From NCBI GenBank assembly GCA_039707655.1, contig CM077665.1, positions 77,563,954 through 77,627,953 of the forward strand: a stretch of DNA of 64,000 bases. Direction: 5' to 3'. The translations under genes and the position numbers were made by a program. The notes beneath the pieces were generated by a model. That model saw nothing but the letters and a program-made list of their open reading frames with translations. It was not told the DNA's origin and searched no databases. How positions within the stretch are numbered: position 1 is the first letter of the stretch; every line of letters starts with the position of its first letter. Of the stretch, positions 55,096-64,000 are shown in pieces. Origin of the DNA: Elymus sibiricus (Eukaryota; Streptophyta; Magnoliopsida; Poales; Poaceae).

Positions 55096-56624
55096 ATGGC
55101 TGACACCCGCCGAGTCCGCGCCGAGCGCCGGGCTGCTCGCGTCGCCCAAACGGCGCCCGTGGGCCGCGGCGTCCCGCGCCGCTCCGCCTCCCCTGCAGCT
55201 AACGCTGCCACTGATCCAGCCGCTCACGAGCAGCGTGACTCATTGCAACCACCCACCACGCGGCGTGATGGCCGCACCGCTACTCCGTCCCTTGTTCCCG
55301 CCACGACGTCGTCCTCCCACGCTCACCATGGGCCGGCGAACATGCAGACCGCACTGTTGATGGCGCGCGAGCTGCTGCGCTACCGCCCTGCCCACGATCG
55401 CTACGACGACTGGCTTGGTCGCATCGCTGAGCTCGTCAGCGTCGCCGGCGAGGTCCCGACGCGCTCCTGTCGCTCCGTCCCCCGCCCTTCCAGGCGGGCG
55501 ACGTGGCTCACGGCACACCTCCTCCTCCTTCTTTGCACGGCGTCGACCCCGAGCCCAGACGCGGAGCGCACCCGCGCAACCAGCCAAATGGGGCGCCGGC
55601 GCAGGCAAGGGATGAAGCAAGCTGCCAGGTGGTGCCGCAGCCACGAGGTGACACACGCGCACTCCCCGCACCGCTGCGTCGGCATCAAGACCATGCGCCG
55701 CCGGAGGCTGCGGCACACGAACGCCAAGACCAAGCTCCCCACGCACGCGCCGCGCCTGTGAGTGCAGCAGGCTACCGCACACTCACCCCGGAGCTGCGCT
55801 GTGTCGCCTGGCCCGGCAAGTTCAAGCCGGACGTGCCCCCACGCTACGATGGCACCCTTGACCCCGCAGAGTTCCTCCAGCTCTACGCGCTGAGCATCGA
55901 GGCGGCAAGCGGTGACGACAAAGTCCTGGCGAACTGGTTCCCCGTGGCTCTCAAGGGTGGCGCGCTCTCCTGGCTCCTCAACCTCCCGGAGGGATCGATG
56001 TCTTCCTGGGACGAGCTCTGCGAGCGCTTCATCGCCAACTTCCAGGGCACCCGCGACCACGCCCTTGCAGCGAACGACCTGCGACGCGTGAAGCAGCAGC
56101 CGGGCGAGACCCTGCACAAGTACATACAGCGCTTCACGAACGTCCGTCTCAAAATCCCGAAGGCGTCGGATGAGGCCATCATCTCGGCGTTCACCGATGG
56201 CGTTAGGTATGTCAAGATGAAGGAGGAGCTCGCCATCCATGACGACCTGTGCTCAGCCCTGGAGATGTTCAACCTGGTGAACAAGTGCGCAAGGGCCGAA
56301 GAGGGCCGCCTCTCCCTCCTCGAGCTTCCGGAGGCAGACCCTAAAGACAAGAAGGCCAAAGCTAAGGAGGCGAAGCGCAAGGGCCCTGCTGTCCTGGCAG
56401 CAGAGCCCGAGATGAAGCGCGGACGTGACCATGATGAGCCCCCCAAGGGCAACCGCCCGTTCTGCATTTTCCACAACACCCACAGCCACAACACCAACGA
56501 CTGCCAGGAGCTCAGGGCGCTCTGCGACGAGCGCCTTGGCCGCCGCCCCGAGCGCGGCGACCGTGGCTACGGCCATGGAGGGGGCCGTGGCGGAGGCCAC
56601 TGGGACACCCGCGACCCACGTTAG
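55096..56624 (+). pseudogene. Element G1 Gag, frameshift and amber stop
   Basis: Gag starts at the ATG at 55096 (MADTRRVRAERR), Arg/Ala-rich. A frame shift lies around 55450-55500: the N-terminal frame gives way to the one that carries the Gag core (FKPDVPPRYDGTLDPAEFL; LSWLLNLPEGSMSSWDELCE; RFIANFQGTRDHAL; TLHKYIQRFTNVRLKIPK). The C-terminal part is Lys-rich with a knuckle of the form CX2HX4HX4C (CIFHNTHSHNTNDC), then a Gly/Arg-rich tail. It ends in TAG at 56622-56624, but the same frame runs on into the protease, so this is a mutation, not the end of the polyprotein. Confidence 0.78.
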
Positions 56625-57488
56625 GACTGGCGCGACCAGCCTCGCAAGGACCGCTGGTGTGACGAGCCTCGCGACAGACCCTGGCGCGATCAACCTCTCG
56701 AGGCCCGTCCTCAGGGCAATGCTGGCCTCCCTCCACTGCCGCCGCCGCCAAGGAGAAACGACGATGACCGGCGGGATGATGGGGCTGGGGGCTTCCAGGA
56801 GCCCCGTGCGATCACTTGCATCCTGGGTGGAGCTCAGGCCCCTGCCTCGAACCGCATCTTCAAGCAGTTCTCTCGTGAGGTGAATGCAGCCCTCCCGAAG
56901 CTCGAGGCCGCGCGTCCCCTCAGGTGGTCGCAGTACGCCAGCACCTTCGACTCCAAGGATCACCTCAAGTGTTCGACCGCCGCAGGCGTGCTCCCCATGC
57001 TCTGCACGCCCACCATCAGCAACGTTCTCGTCACCAAGACCCTCATCGACGGTGGGGCTGGGCTCAATGTCCTCTCTATCGAGACGTTTGAGACACTCCA
57101 GGTGCCCTACGATCAGCTCATGTCGACCAAGCCCTTCTCAAGAGTGACCGATGGCTCCACCACTCCCCTGGGGCAGGTGCGCCTCCCAGTCACCTTCGGC
57201 AAACGCGACAAGTACCACACCGAGCTCATCGACATCGACGTCGCCCACATCCACCTCCCGTACAACACCATCCTCGGGTACCCTTCCCTCGCCAAGTTCA
57301 TGGCGGCAACCCACCATGGCTACAACGTCCTCAAGATGCCAGGGTGCAGCGGAGTCATCACGGTCGCCTGCGATGAGAAGGATGCTGTCTGCTCCCTCAA
57401 ACGCGCTTACCAGGCCGCGGTGGCTAAAAACTCTGACGACGAGGGCGGCATCCTGCCTCCTGAGGACACCCCCAAGAAGAAGAAGTAG
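56625..57488 (+). pseudogene. Element G1 Gag-protease linker and protease
   Basis: Open from the amber codon to TAG at 57486-57488. The linker is Asp/Arg-rich and ends CILGGAQAPASN, matching G2. The protease follows: LPMLCTPTI, catalytic LIDGGAGLNVLS, VAHIHLPYNTILGYPSLAKF. The tail is acidic then Lys-rich. It is about 60% identical by eye to G2's protease. The ATG at 56880 is internal and probably not a natural start. Confidence 0.78.
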
Positions 57489-58130
57489 CTCCTCTCCAAG
57501 AGCCGTCAGGGGACAGAGACCCCCAAGAACGGCACCTCAGGCCCCGTGTCCATTGCTGGGGCGCCACTTCCTCCCGCATAGGAAGGCACGGCCGGCGCTT
57601 CCCTCAGGGCTGGCTCGGGGGCTTCCACCTGGAGAGCTTCCGACCTGACTGGTGCGACGAGGGAGGTGCTCAGGCACCACTTGGAGGCGTGCTTCGACGC
57701 GCGCCCCCACAAGCAAGGAGCACGGCGCGAGGCGCCAGGCTCACGAGAGTTCATCACCAACGCGATCAAGGAGCTTCAGGAGGCGTGGGCCATGCGCGAC
57801 GAGCATCGCCCCGCACCACCCGGTGCAGCTGCCGCCCCCGACGTGGGCAGCGGGCCGCGCGTCTGCATCAACATCCCGGGCCTCAATAGGGCCACATCCC
57901 AAGGCCTCTTCTGGCCATCGCGCGTCGGCCACAGTGGGGGCTACCCCTGCATCTACGTCCGCATGCCCTTTGGCCTCGTAAACATGGGCGCCACGTACCA
58001 GCGCCTCGCGCAGGCCATGCACGCATCTCATGAGGCCCGACGCCGCGCGGTCCTTCAAGAGGTCCCGGACCCTTGCGAGCCCCCTGGGCCTCGCTGGCCC
58101 CTCGAGCCTCCAGAGCCCTCGGGCTCATGA
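57489..58130 (+). pseudogene. Element G1 reverse transcriptase remnant, internally deleted
   Basis: A frame of about 155 codons (57666-58130) aligns to RT only in patches: HHLEACFDARP at the start, GPRVCINIPGLNRA for the usual CVDFTSLNKA block, then straight to YVRMPFGLVNMGATYQRLAQ. The stretch with the first catalytic Asp and the FLDAFSGYHQ block is missing, and no YVDD follows. It cannot be a working RT. It looks like a pol shortened in steps while the rest of the element still moved; that reading is inference. Confidence 0.65.
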
Positions 58131-58408
58131 AGATCAAGCTTCGACAACTACCCCAACGCTTCTGCAATGTCGTTATCAGGTGACCTTTTGGTTTGTTCAT
58201 TTGAGGGCGCCCCTCGGGCTGCATCATCCTCAAGCTGTTAGGGCCCGCCCCTGCAGCTGTATCGTTTTGCGCATGTATCAGAACTGGTTTTACATTTGAT
58301 GAGTTTTCTAAGTATTCCAACATGCATGTCCGGTGCTTCGTCACCATGAATGCCGTTGCGCCCTAACAACCCCGCCCTCGACCGCCTCATGATTAAGAGC
58401 TGGCACGG
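58131..58408 (+). other. Element G1 tail, no gene seen
   Basis: About 280 bases between the RT remnant and the next LTR, without a domain. No clear polypurine tract precedes 58409, which favours G2 having inserted here rather than this being G1's own 3' LTR. Confidence 0.45.
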
Positions 58409-59317
58409 TGTCTGTGCTCGGGTCCGTCCCTGCAGCGTTGATAAATCCAAGCGACCCAGGGCATGGCCCACTTCGTCAGCCAAGCGCAACCATGCACAGC
58501 CCCACTCGAGACAAGGCCCTCGTGAGGCCCCTAGGCTCGCGAGGAGGAGCAGCGTCAAGACCGGCTAGGGATGGGCCTCCCCAAGCCTCCTCCGGAGCGG
58601 CAGAGATCTCTATGCAGGGCCCGGCCTCAGGGGTCAAAGATGACGCAAGGAAGGACAGGCGGGCGCCAGCGCGCCAGGCGGTGCAGTTTCCCCTTTGGTG
58701 CAAAGGGAGCAAGGACGTACGCGGGTTCCCAAAGCACCCCCCAAAGGTTTCCATTCCGGTGCAACAAGACCACGACCATGAGCCCCGCAGGACAGATGTC
58801 ATCACCGAGCCCACCTCTGCGTCGTCGACAGCTACTTTGCAGGCGAAGACCGCCTTTGGACAGGGCGGGGATGTACTCCTGTCCCCCTTCAAATTTTGCC
58901 GTTGTGGGATAACTTCCCGTCGTTGCGATAAGGGAAGAGGGCCCGGGCCACCGCTATATATAGAGGCTAGGCTGCACCGTAGAAGGGGATCCGAGATCGG
59001 TCGATCCACTCATCCATCACCAAGTCGACAGAGGGCGAAGAACACCACAGGAGCGCCCTCATGAGGCTCCAAAACACTGTACTAGTTCATCCACCACACC
59101 TCCTCGAGAGGCAATCCACCAAAGCAGGAGTAGGGTATTACACTTCGCAGCGGCATGAACCTGGGTAAACCACCGTGTTCATCTTCTTTCTCGTCATCGC
59201 GCGAGTTCACCGTCTTGTCCATCGAGTAGCGAGCTAGGTAGGGCGAGGTTGCAGGGGATCTTCGCACACGCCCCTGTGTTCGAATCTTAAGGGTTTTGCG
59301 GAACCCGAAATCCGACA
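58409..59317 (+). repeat. Element G2 5' LTR, about 909 bp
   Basis: The start TGTCTGTGCTCGGG is the best match to G1's LTR start and is less certain than the end (ATCCGACA, next to TTTGGCGCGCCAGG). The TATA box CTATATATA is at 58954-58962. It is clearly related to, but diverged from, G1's LTR. Confidence 0.7.
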
Positions 59318-59392
59318 TTTGGCGCGCCAGGTAGGGGGCGTGTCGGAGCTTCCCCACTCGCGGCGGCCACCGAGCCCCGGTTCGGCAACTCC

Positions 59393-61641
59393 ATGGCGGG
59401 CGAGATCCCCGACGACGGCCGGTCCCCGGCGCGCGATGGCGCCTGGACGCGCAGGGCCGGCCCCGCGGTCGCCTGCATCCTCGGCGGGTCGCAGGCGCCG
59501 TCCTCCGGCCGCCATATCAAGCGGTTCCTACGCCACGTAGGAGCGGTTCGGCCGCGGCCCGAGCCCATGCCGCACCGCACGTGGCCGGAGATCGACATCA
59601 CCTTCGGCCCCGACGACCACCCCAAGACGACGGCAGCCGCTGGAGCGCTCCCCATGTTGTGCACGCCGACCATACGCGGCGTGGCCGTCTCCAGGACCCT
59701 CATAGACGGTGGCGCCGGCCTCAACGTCAAATCCGTGGAGGCCTTCGATGCGCTGCAGTTACCTCGTGACCAGCTCGCACCTTCAAGGCCCTTCTCTGGG
59801 GTGGTCGGGGGGTCCGTCGTCCCCGTGGGGCGGGTGCGCCTCCCCGTCACCTTCGGCACCCGCTCCAACTTCCGCACCGAGCAGGTCGACTTCGATGTCG
59901 CCCACATCCACCTCCCGTACAACGCGATACTTGGCTACCCCACCCTCGCTCAGTTCATGGCGGCAACGCACCCGGGCTACAACGTCGTCAAGATGCCCGG
60001 GAGCGGCGGCGTCCTCACCGTCGTGGGGGATGTCAAGGACGCATCCCACGTGCTCAAACTCTCCTACAAAGCAGCAGTCACGGCGCGCACCAGTGCCGGC
60101 GGCGCCGCGCGGGCCGCGGAGGACCCCGGGGGTGTCCCCGACGTCGCGCCGGTAAAGAAGAGGCAGCTGTTCTCCCAGAGTCGGGCGGAGACGAAGCAGG
60201 TGCCGGTGGACGAAGGAAACCCTGGCCCTACCTTCACCATCGGCGCCAATTTGCCTCAAGATCAAGAGGAGGCGTTGGTGGCCTTCCTCCGGGCGAACAA
60301 GGACACGTTCGCGTGGAGCGCCTCCGGCCTGGTGGGGGTCCCAAGGGACGTGATCGAGCACCACCTCATGGTGTGCCCGAACGCACGTCCGGTAAAGCAA
60401 AAGGCAAGAAGGCAAGCTCCGGAGAAGCAGGCGTTCATCGCCCAGGAGGTCGGCAAGCTGGAGGAGGCAAGGGTCATCCGGGAGGTGCGTTACCCAGAGT
60501 GGGTGGCCAACCCGGTGGTCGTCCCAAAGAAGTGCGGGAAGGAGCGTATGTGCGTCGACTTCACGAGCCTCAACAAAGCCTGCCCCCAGGACCCATTCCC
60601 GCTGCCGCGCATCGACCAGATCGTGGACTCCACCGCGGAGTGCGACCTCCTATGCTTCCTAGACGCCTTCTCGGGCTACCACCAGATCAAAATGGCGGTG
60701 GAGGACGTCGAGAAGACGGCCTTCCTCACCTCGTGCGAGGTATTCTGCTACACGTGCATGCCCTTCGGGCTGCGGAACGCCGGGGCAACCTTCCAGCGGC
60801 TGATGCACATCGCCCTGGGGCAGCAGCTCGGGAGGAATGCAGAAGCCTACGTCGACGACATCGTGGTCGAGTCCAAGGCGGCCAAGTTCCTGATCGAGGA
60901 CTTGGAGGAGACATTCGCCAGCCTAAGGGAAGTGAACCTGAAGCTCAACCCCGAGAAGTGCGTCTTCGGGGTCCCCTCGGGGAAACTGCTCGATTTCCTG
61001 GTATCGCACCGGGGAATTGAGGCGAACCCAGAGAAGATCAAGGCCATAAACAAGATGAGCGTGCCCCAGACCCTCAAGGAAATGCAGAAATTGGCGGGAT
61101 GTGTGACCTCCTTGGGGCGTTTCATCTCCAAGCTCAACGAGCGGGCCCTGCCGTTCTTCAAGATCATAAAAAGGAAGGGCCCTTTCGAATGGACCCCGGA
61201 GGCGGACGCAGCCTTCGGGGAACTCAAGCGATACCTCACGAGCCCGCCGGTGATGGTGGCGCCTCGCCCTCGGGAGCCCCTGCTGCTATACCTGGCTGCC
61301 ACCCCGCACTCCGCCAGCGCTGCATTGGTGGCAGTCAGGGAGGAGCGAGCCGGCACACGCGCCGCATCGACGGGCGCCGGCGGGCCCCCAAGCATGGAAC
61401 AAGGGGGCTCGCAGGATCCCCAGGAGCCCGCTTCTCCCCAAGCCGGAGCACCTGAGGCCCAAGCCGCCCCGACGGCCCCTGAAGAGCTCAACCCTCATGA
61501 GGCCCCGGTCTCTCCGACAGCCCCTGGAGCGCTCAACCCTCGTGAGGCCCCGGTCTCTCCGACGGCCCCTGAAGCGCTCGACCCTCATGAGGCCCAGCCG
61601 CACCAACGGCCCCCGAGGCGCCCAGACCCCTTGGGCCCGCC
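59393..61641 (+). pseudogene. Element G2 protease, reverse transcriptase and first RNase H
   Basis: A long frame from the ATG at 59393. It begins with the last residues of the Gag linker (VACILGGSQAPSS). Protease: LIDGGAGLNVKS near residue 102, VAHIHLPYNAILGYP near 170. RT: ERMCVDFTSLNKACP, CFLDAFSGYHQIKMA, catalytic AYVDDIVV near residue 485. RNase H-like connection: PFEWTPEADAAF and LLLYLAATPHSASAALVAV. A Pro/Ala-rich insert with a 45 bp repeat follows, and the frame then shifts relative to the next domain, near 61600-61640. The ORF nominally ends at 61756, but its last 40 or so codons are out of frame. The RT motifs are intact, so only the frame is broken here. Confidence 0.82.
61469..61603 (+). 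repeat. 45 bp tandem repeat, three units, in the G2 pol linker
   Basis: Units 61469-61513, 61514-61558 and 61559-61603 share CCGACNGCCCCTG and CTC-ACCCTC-TGAGGCCC, with a few changes each. They encode 15-residue repeats of the form PTAPE-LNPHEAPVS. Confidence 0.85.
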
Positions 61642-62328
61642 ATGGGACAGGACACCACAGGGGACCTCACCCTCGTCGAACACCCGGTGTACTACGTCAG
61701 TACGGTTCTGCGGGACGCGCGCTCACGCTACCCCATGCAGCAGAAGCTCCTCCTAGCGCTCCTTGTCGCTTCGAGGAAACTGCGCCACTACTTCCAGGGA
61801 CATCCCATCAAGGTCGTCTCTGCCTACCCCTTGGAGAAAATCCTGTGCAACCCCAACGTGGCAGGAAGGGTCGCAGAATGGAACATCGAGCTGCAGGCCT
61901 TCAACATAGAGTTCAGCACGACCAGGGTTATCAAAGGGGCAGCCCTAGCGGAATTCGTGGCGGAGTGGACAGATGCCCCTGACCAGGGGCTAGACGGGAG
62001 CCAGTCCCTCACCCCTGGCGATGAGGCACCCGAAGGTTGGATCATGCATTTCGACGGAGCCTTCACGCGCAAGGGAGCGGGAGCTGGGGTCGTGCTCACT
62101 TCCCCGGCAGGAGACAAGCTCAGCTACGCTGTGCAGCTCTGTTTCCAGCATGGAGAGAAGGTCTCCAACAACATCGCGGAGTACGAGGGCCTCATCGCCG
62201 GCCTCAAGGCGGCGGCGGCCATGGGGGTTCGGTGCCTCACCGTCATGGGCGACTCCCAGCTCCTCGTCAACTTCTCCAACAAAGAGTATACACCCAAGGA
62301 CGAGCACATGGAGGCGTATTTGGAATAG
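61642..62328 (+). pseudogene. Element G2 RNase H connection and second RNase H
   Basis: The frame opens with the end of the RNase H region ([30 protein letters not shown]). The second RNase H-like domain begins near residue 133: [17 protein letters not shown] (first Asp), [13 protein letters not shown] (Glu) and [11 protein letters not shown] (Asp). This extra domain is known only in Tat-type plant elements among gypsy lineages. TAG at 62326-62328 ends it, but the same frame continues into integrase, so the stop is a mutation. The ATG at 61642 is probably not a natural start. Confidence 0.8.
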
Positions 62329-63849
62329 GTACGTAAGATCGAAAAGCGTTTTCAGGGCTTGGAGTTGCAACACATCCCGCGCAGCGCGAACAAGGAAGCC
62401 GATGACATCGCCAAGCGGGCCTCGCGCCGCGAGCCCCAGGAGCCAGGCGTCTTAGAGGAGCGGCTCTTCAAACCCTCCGCGGAGCCGCCTACTGAAGACC
62501 TGGCGCCACGAAGTGAGGAGCTCCCCCAAGCGCCGCCCTCGGGGGCTCCGGACTGTGGCCAGGCCTCAGGAGCCCGACTGCTCCTGGCCTTGGAGCCTCA
62601 GGCCAACAGCTGGATACAGGAGTTCAGGGCATACCTACTTCACGGCATGTTACCGGCAAAGGAGGAAGACGCAGAGCGCGTAGCCCGACAGGCCATGGCC
62701 TACTGTTTGCAAGATGGCGAACTGTACCGCAGGCGCCCGAACGACGTCGCGCTGCGGTGCATCTCCAAGGAGCAAAGGTGCGAGTTGTTAGCCGACATCC
62801 ACGGAGGAGACTGCGGGCATCACTCCTCGTCGCGCACTCTTGCAGGGAAGGCGTTCCGATCAGGCTTCTACTGGCCCTCGGCGCTTGACGACGCCTTCGA
62901 ACTGGTCCGGTCTTGCGAGGCCTGCCAGTTTCATGCCAAGCAGATTCACCAGCCCGCGCAGGGCCTCCAGACCATCCCGCTCTCCTGGCCCTTTGCGGTC
63001 TGGGGGCTGGACATACTGGGGCCCTTTCCACGAGCCGCGGGCGGGTACCGCTACCTCTACGTCGCCATCGACAAGTTCACCAAATGGGCGGAGGTGGAGC
63101 CCGTGCGCACCATCCCGGCCAGATCAGCCGTCAAGTTCATCAAGGCCCTCGTAAGCCGTTTCAGCGTCCCCAACCGCATCATCACCGACATTGGTTCGCA
63201 GTTCACAAGTAACCTCTTCAGGACTTATTGTGCTAACCTTGGAACGCAGATATGTTACGCCTCGGTAGCCCACCCACGGAGCAACGGCCAGGCGGAGCGC
63301 GCCAACGCGGAGGTCCTGCGGGGCCTCAAGGCAAGGAGCTTCAAGAAGAAGCTTGAAGCTTGTGGCAGGGGTTGGGTCGATGAGCTTCAGTCAGTGTTGT
63401 GGTCCATCTGCACCACCGTGACTAAGCCCACCGGCGAGACCCCGTTCTTCCTCGTCTACGGAGCCGAAGCCGTCCTCCCCCACGAGGTCAAGCACCGGTC
63501 CCCCCGGGTCTTGGCATTTGACGAGGAGCGTCAGGATGCCGCGCGGGGAACGGACCTCGTGCTTGGGGAGGAGGCACGTCGGCGAGCCTCGCTCCGAGCT
63601 GCAAGGTACCAGCAGACGCTACGGCGCTACCACTGCCGTAACATCCGATCCAGGACCCTTGAAGTCGGAGACCTCGTCCTGACGCGGGTTCTCTCTAGGG
63701 AGGGCTTGCACAAGCTCTCGCCCATGTGGGAGGGCCCGTTCAAGGTCGCTCATGTCTCCAGGCCTGGCGCCGTGCGCCTGGAGACTCAGGACGGGGCCCC
63801 CATCCAGAATGCCTGGAACATCCAGCACCTCCGGAAGTTCTACCCGTGA
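62329..63849 (+). pseudogene. Element G2 integrase
   Basis: Same frame as the second RNase H. After IPRSANKEADDIAKRAS comes an acidic, Pro-rich linker, then the zinc domain (GHHSSSRTL; SCEACQF), the core (WGLDILGPFPRAAGGY; ITDIGSQFTSNLF; SNGQAERANAEV) and the C-terminal part (GDLVLTRVLS; GPFKVAHVSRPG), ending at TGA 63849. The three acidic core residues are present. The second block reads TDIGSQF where TDNGTQF is usual, so Asn has become Ile next to a catalytic Asp. It would insert the cDNA. The ATG at 62359 is internal. Confidence 0.82.
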
Positions 63850-64000
63850 CACTCTCACGTAATAATGAGTGGGTTGTATACGCCCGGAGCCCCCCAAGGA
63901 CGCGGAGGGGTTCCTTCCCACACAATGTGGAAGCCACAGCTCCACGCTGGCGGAGAAGACAACACTGCCCCCCAATGGCTATGCCCATGCAACGTGGATG
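63850..64000 (+). other. Element G2 3' tail to the window edge
   Basis: Non-coding sequence after integrase. I see nothing further in it, and the polypurine tract and 3' LTR are not reached. Confidence 0.5.

Larger units (their letters stand above)
53664..58408 (+). mobile_element. Element G1: Tat-type gypsy element with gag and protease and collapsed RT
   Basis: 5' LTR (53664-55024), primer-site region (55027-55044), gag, protease and a shortened RT remnant, then about 280 bases of tail before the LTR of G2. RNase H and integrase are absent. Either G2 inserted into its tail or the LTR at 58409 replaced its own 3' LTR. The protease is clearly related to, but diverged from, G2's. Confidence 0.75.
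58409..64000 (+). mobile_element. Element G2: Tat-type gypsy element without gag, partial
   Basis: 5' LTR (58409-59317), primer-site block, then a coding region that opens directly at the Gag-protease junction, followed by protease, RT, RNase H, a second RNase H-like domain and integrase, ending at 63849. The 3' LTR is off the right edge. The second RNase H between RT and integrase is the mark of the Tat lineage. The Gag part is missing. Confidence 0.82.

Noticed and set aside
55240..56240. Minus-strand ORFs over G1's gag
   Set aside because: Shadow frames in GC-rich coding DNA. The plus strand has the Gag core motifs and knuckle.

Overview
This is plant nuclear DNA, almost certainly from a large grass genome. 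I infer Triticeae (wheat, barley or a relative) from the look of the LTR families, not from a database hit. I find no tRNA, rRNA, CRISPR array or bacterial-type gene. Nearly all of the 64 kb is a stack of nested Ty3/gypsy LTR retrotransposons. Labels A to H and X are mine.

Left block (1-24283), all on the minus strand. A (1-8767) is a chromovirus-type element with a 3.4 kb LTR, an iMet-type primer site, a leader ORF, gag-protease-RT, and RNase H-integrase running off the left edge. A sits in the 3' untranslated part of B (8768-15788), an Athila-like element with tRNA-Asp-type primer site. B and a deleted sister copy C (18493-21877) share one central LTR (15789-18492), and C has its own right LTR (21878-23359). 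The shared LTR is split by a 1193 bp solo LTR flanked by a perfect 5 bp duplication. The B/C unit lies in an older LTR fragment X (23360-24283).

Spacer (24284-26114). This is the only part not clearly retrotransposon: a possible decayed DNA transposon or gene fragment, then a GC-rich stretch ending in a TATA-type core promoter that is cut by the next insertion.

Middle block (26115-53078). F is a non-autonomous Tat-type element with gag and protease on the minus strand and a five-exon antisense gene on the plus strand. It is interrupted by D (34525-52795, duplication ttcaa/ttgaa), a gag-protease-only Athila-like element. D's 3' LTR is in turn interrupted by E (35000-44415, duplication ccatg/ccgtg), a close relative of F. 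My by-eye LTR divergences (E about 3%, D about 4%, B/C LTRs about 7%) agree with this nesting order.

Right block (53079-64000), plus strand. H is an LTR fragment inserted in F. It is cut by G1, a Tat-type gag-protease element with a collapsed RT. G1 is followed by G2, a Tat-type element that lacks gag but has protease, RT, two RNase H domains and integrase. A small hAT-like element sits in G1's LTR.

No element in the window looks fully autonomous; all carry stops, frameshifts or missing domains. The most interesting signals are regulatory. A GC-rich inverted repeat next to a TATA box recurs in the Athila-like LTRs. It recurs again inside B (with a TATA box) and inside D (without a clear one), just upstream of an extra 3' ORF, as if a copy of the LTR promoter had been placed there to drive that ORF.
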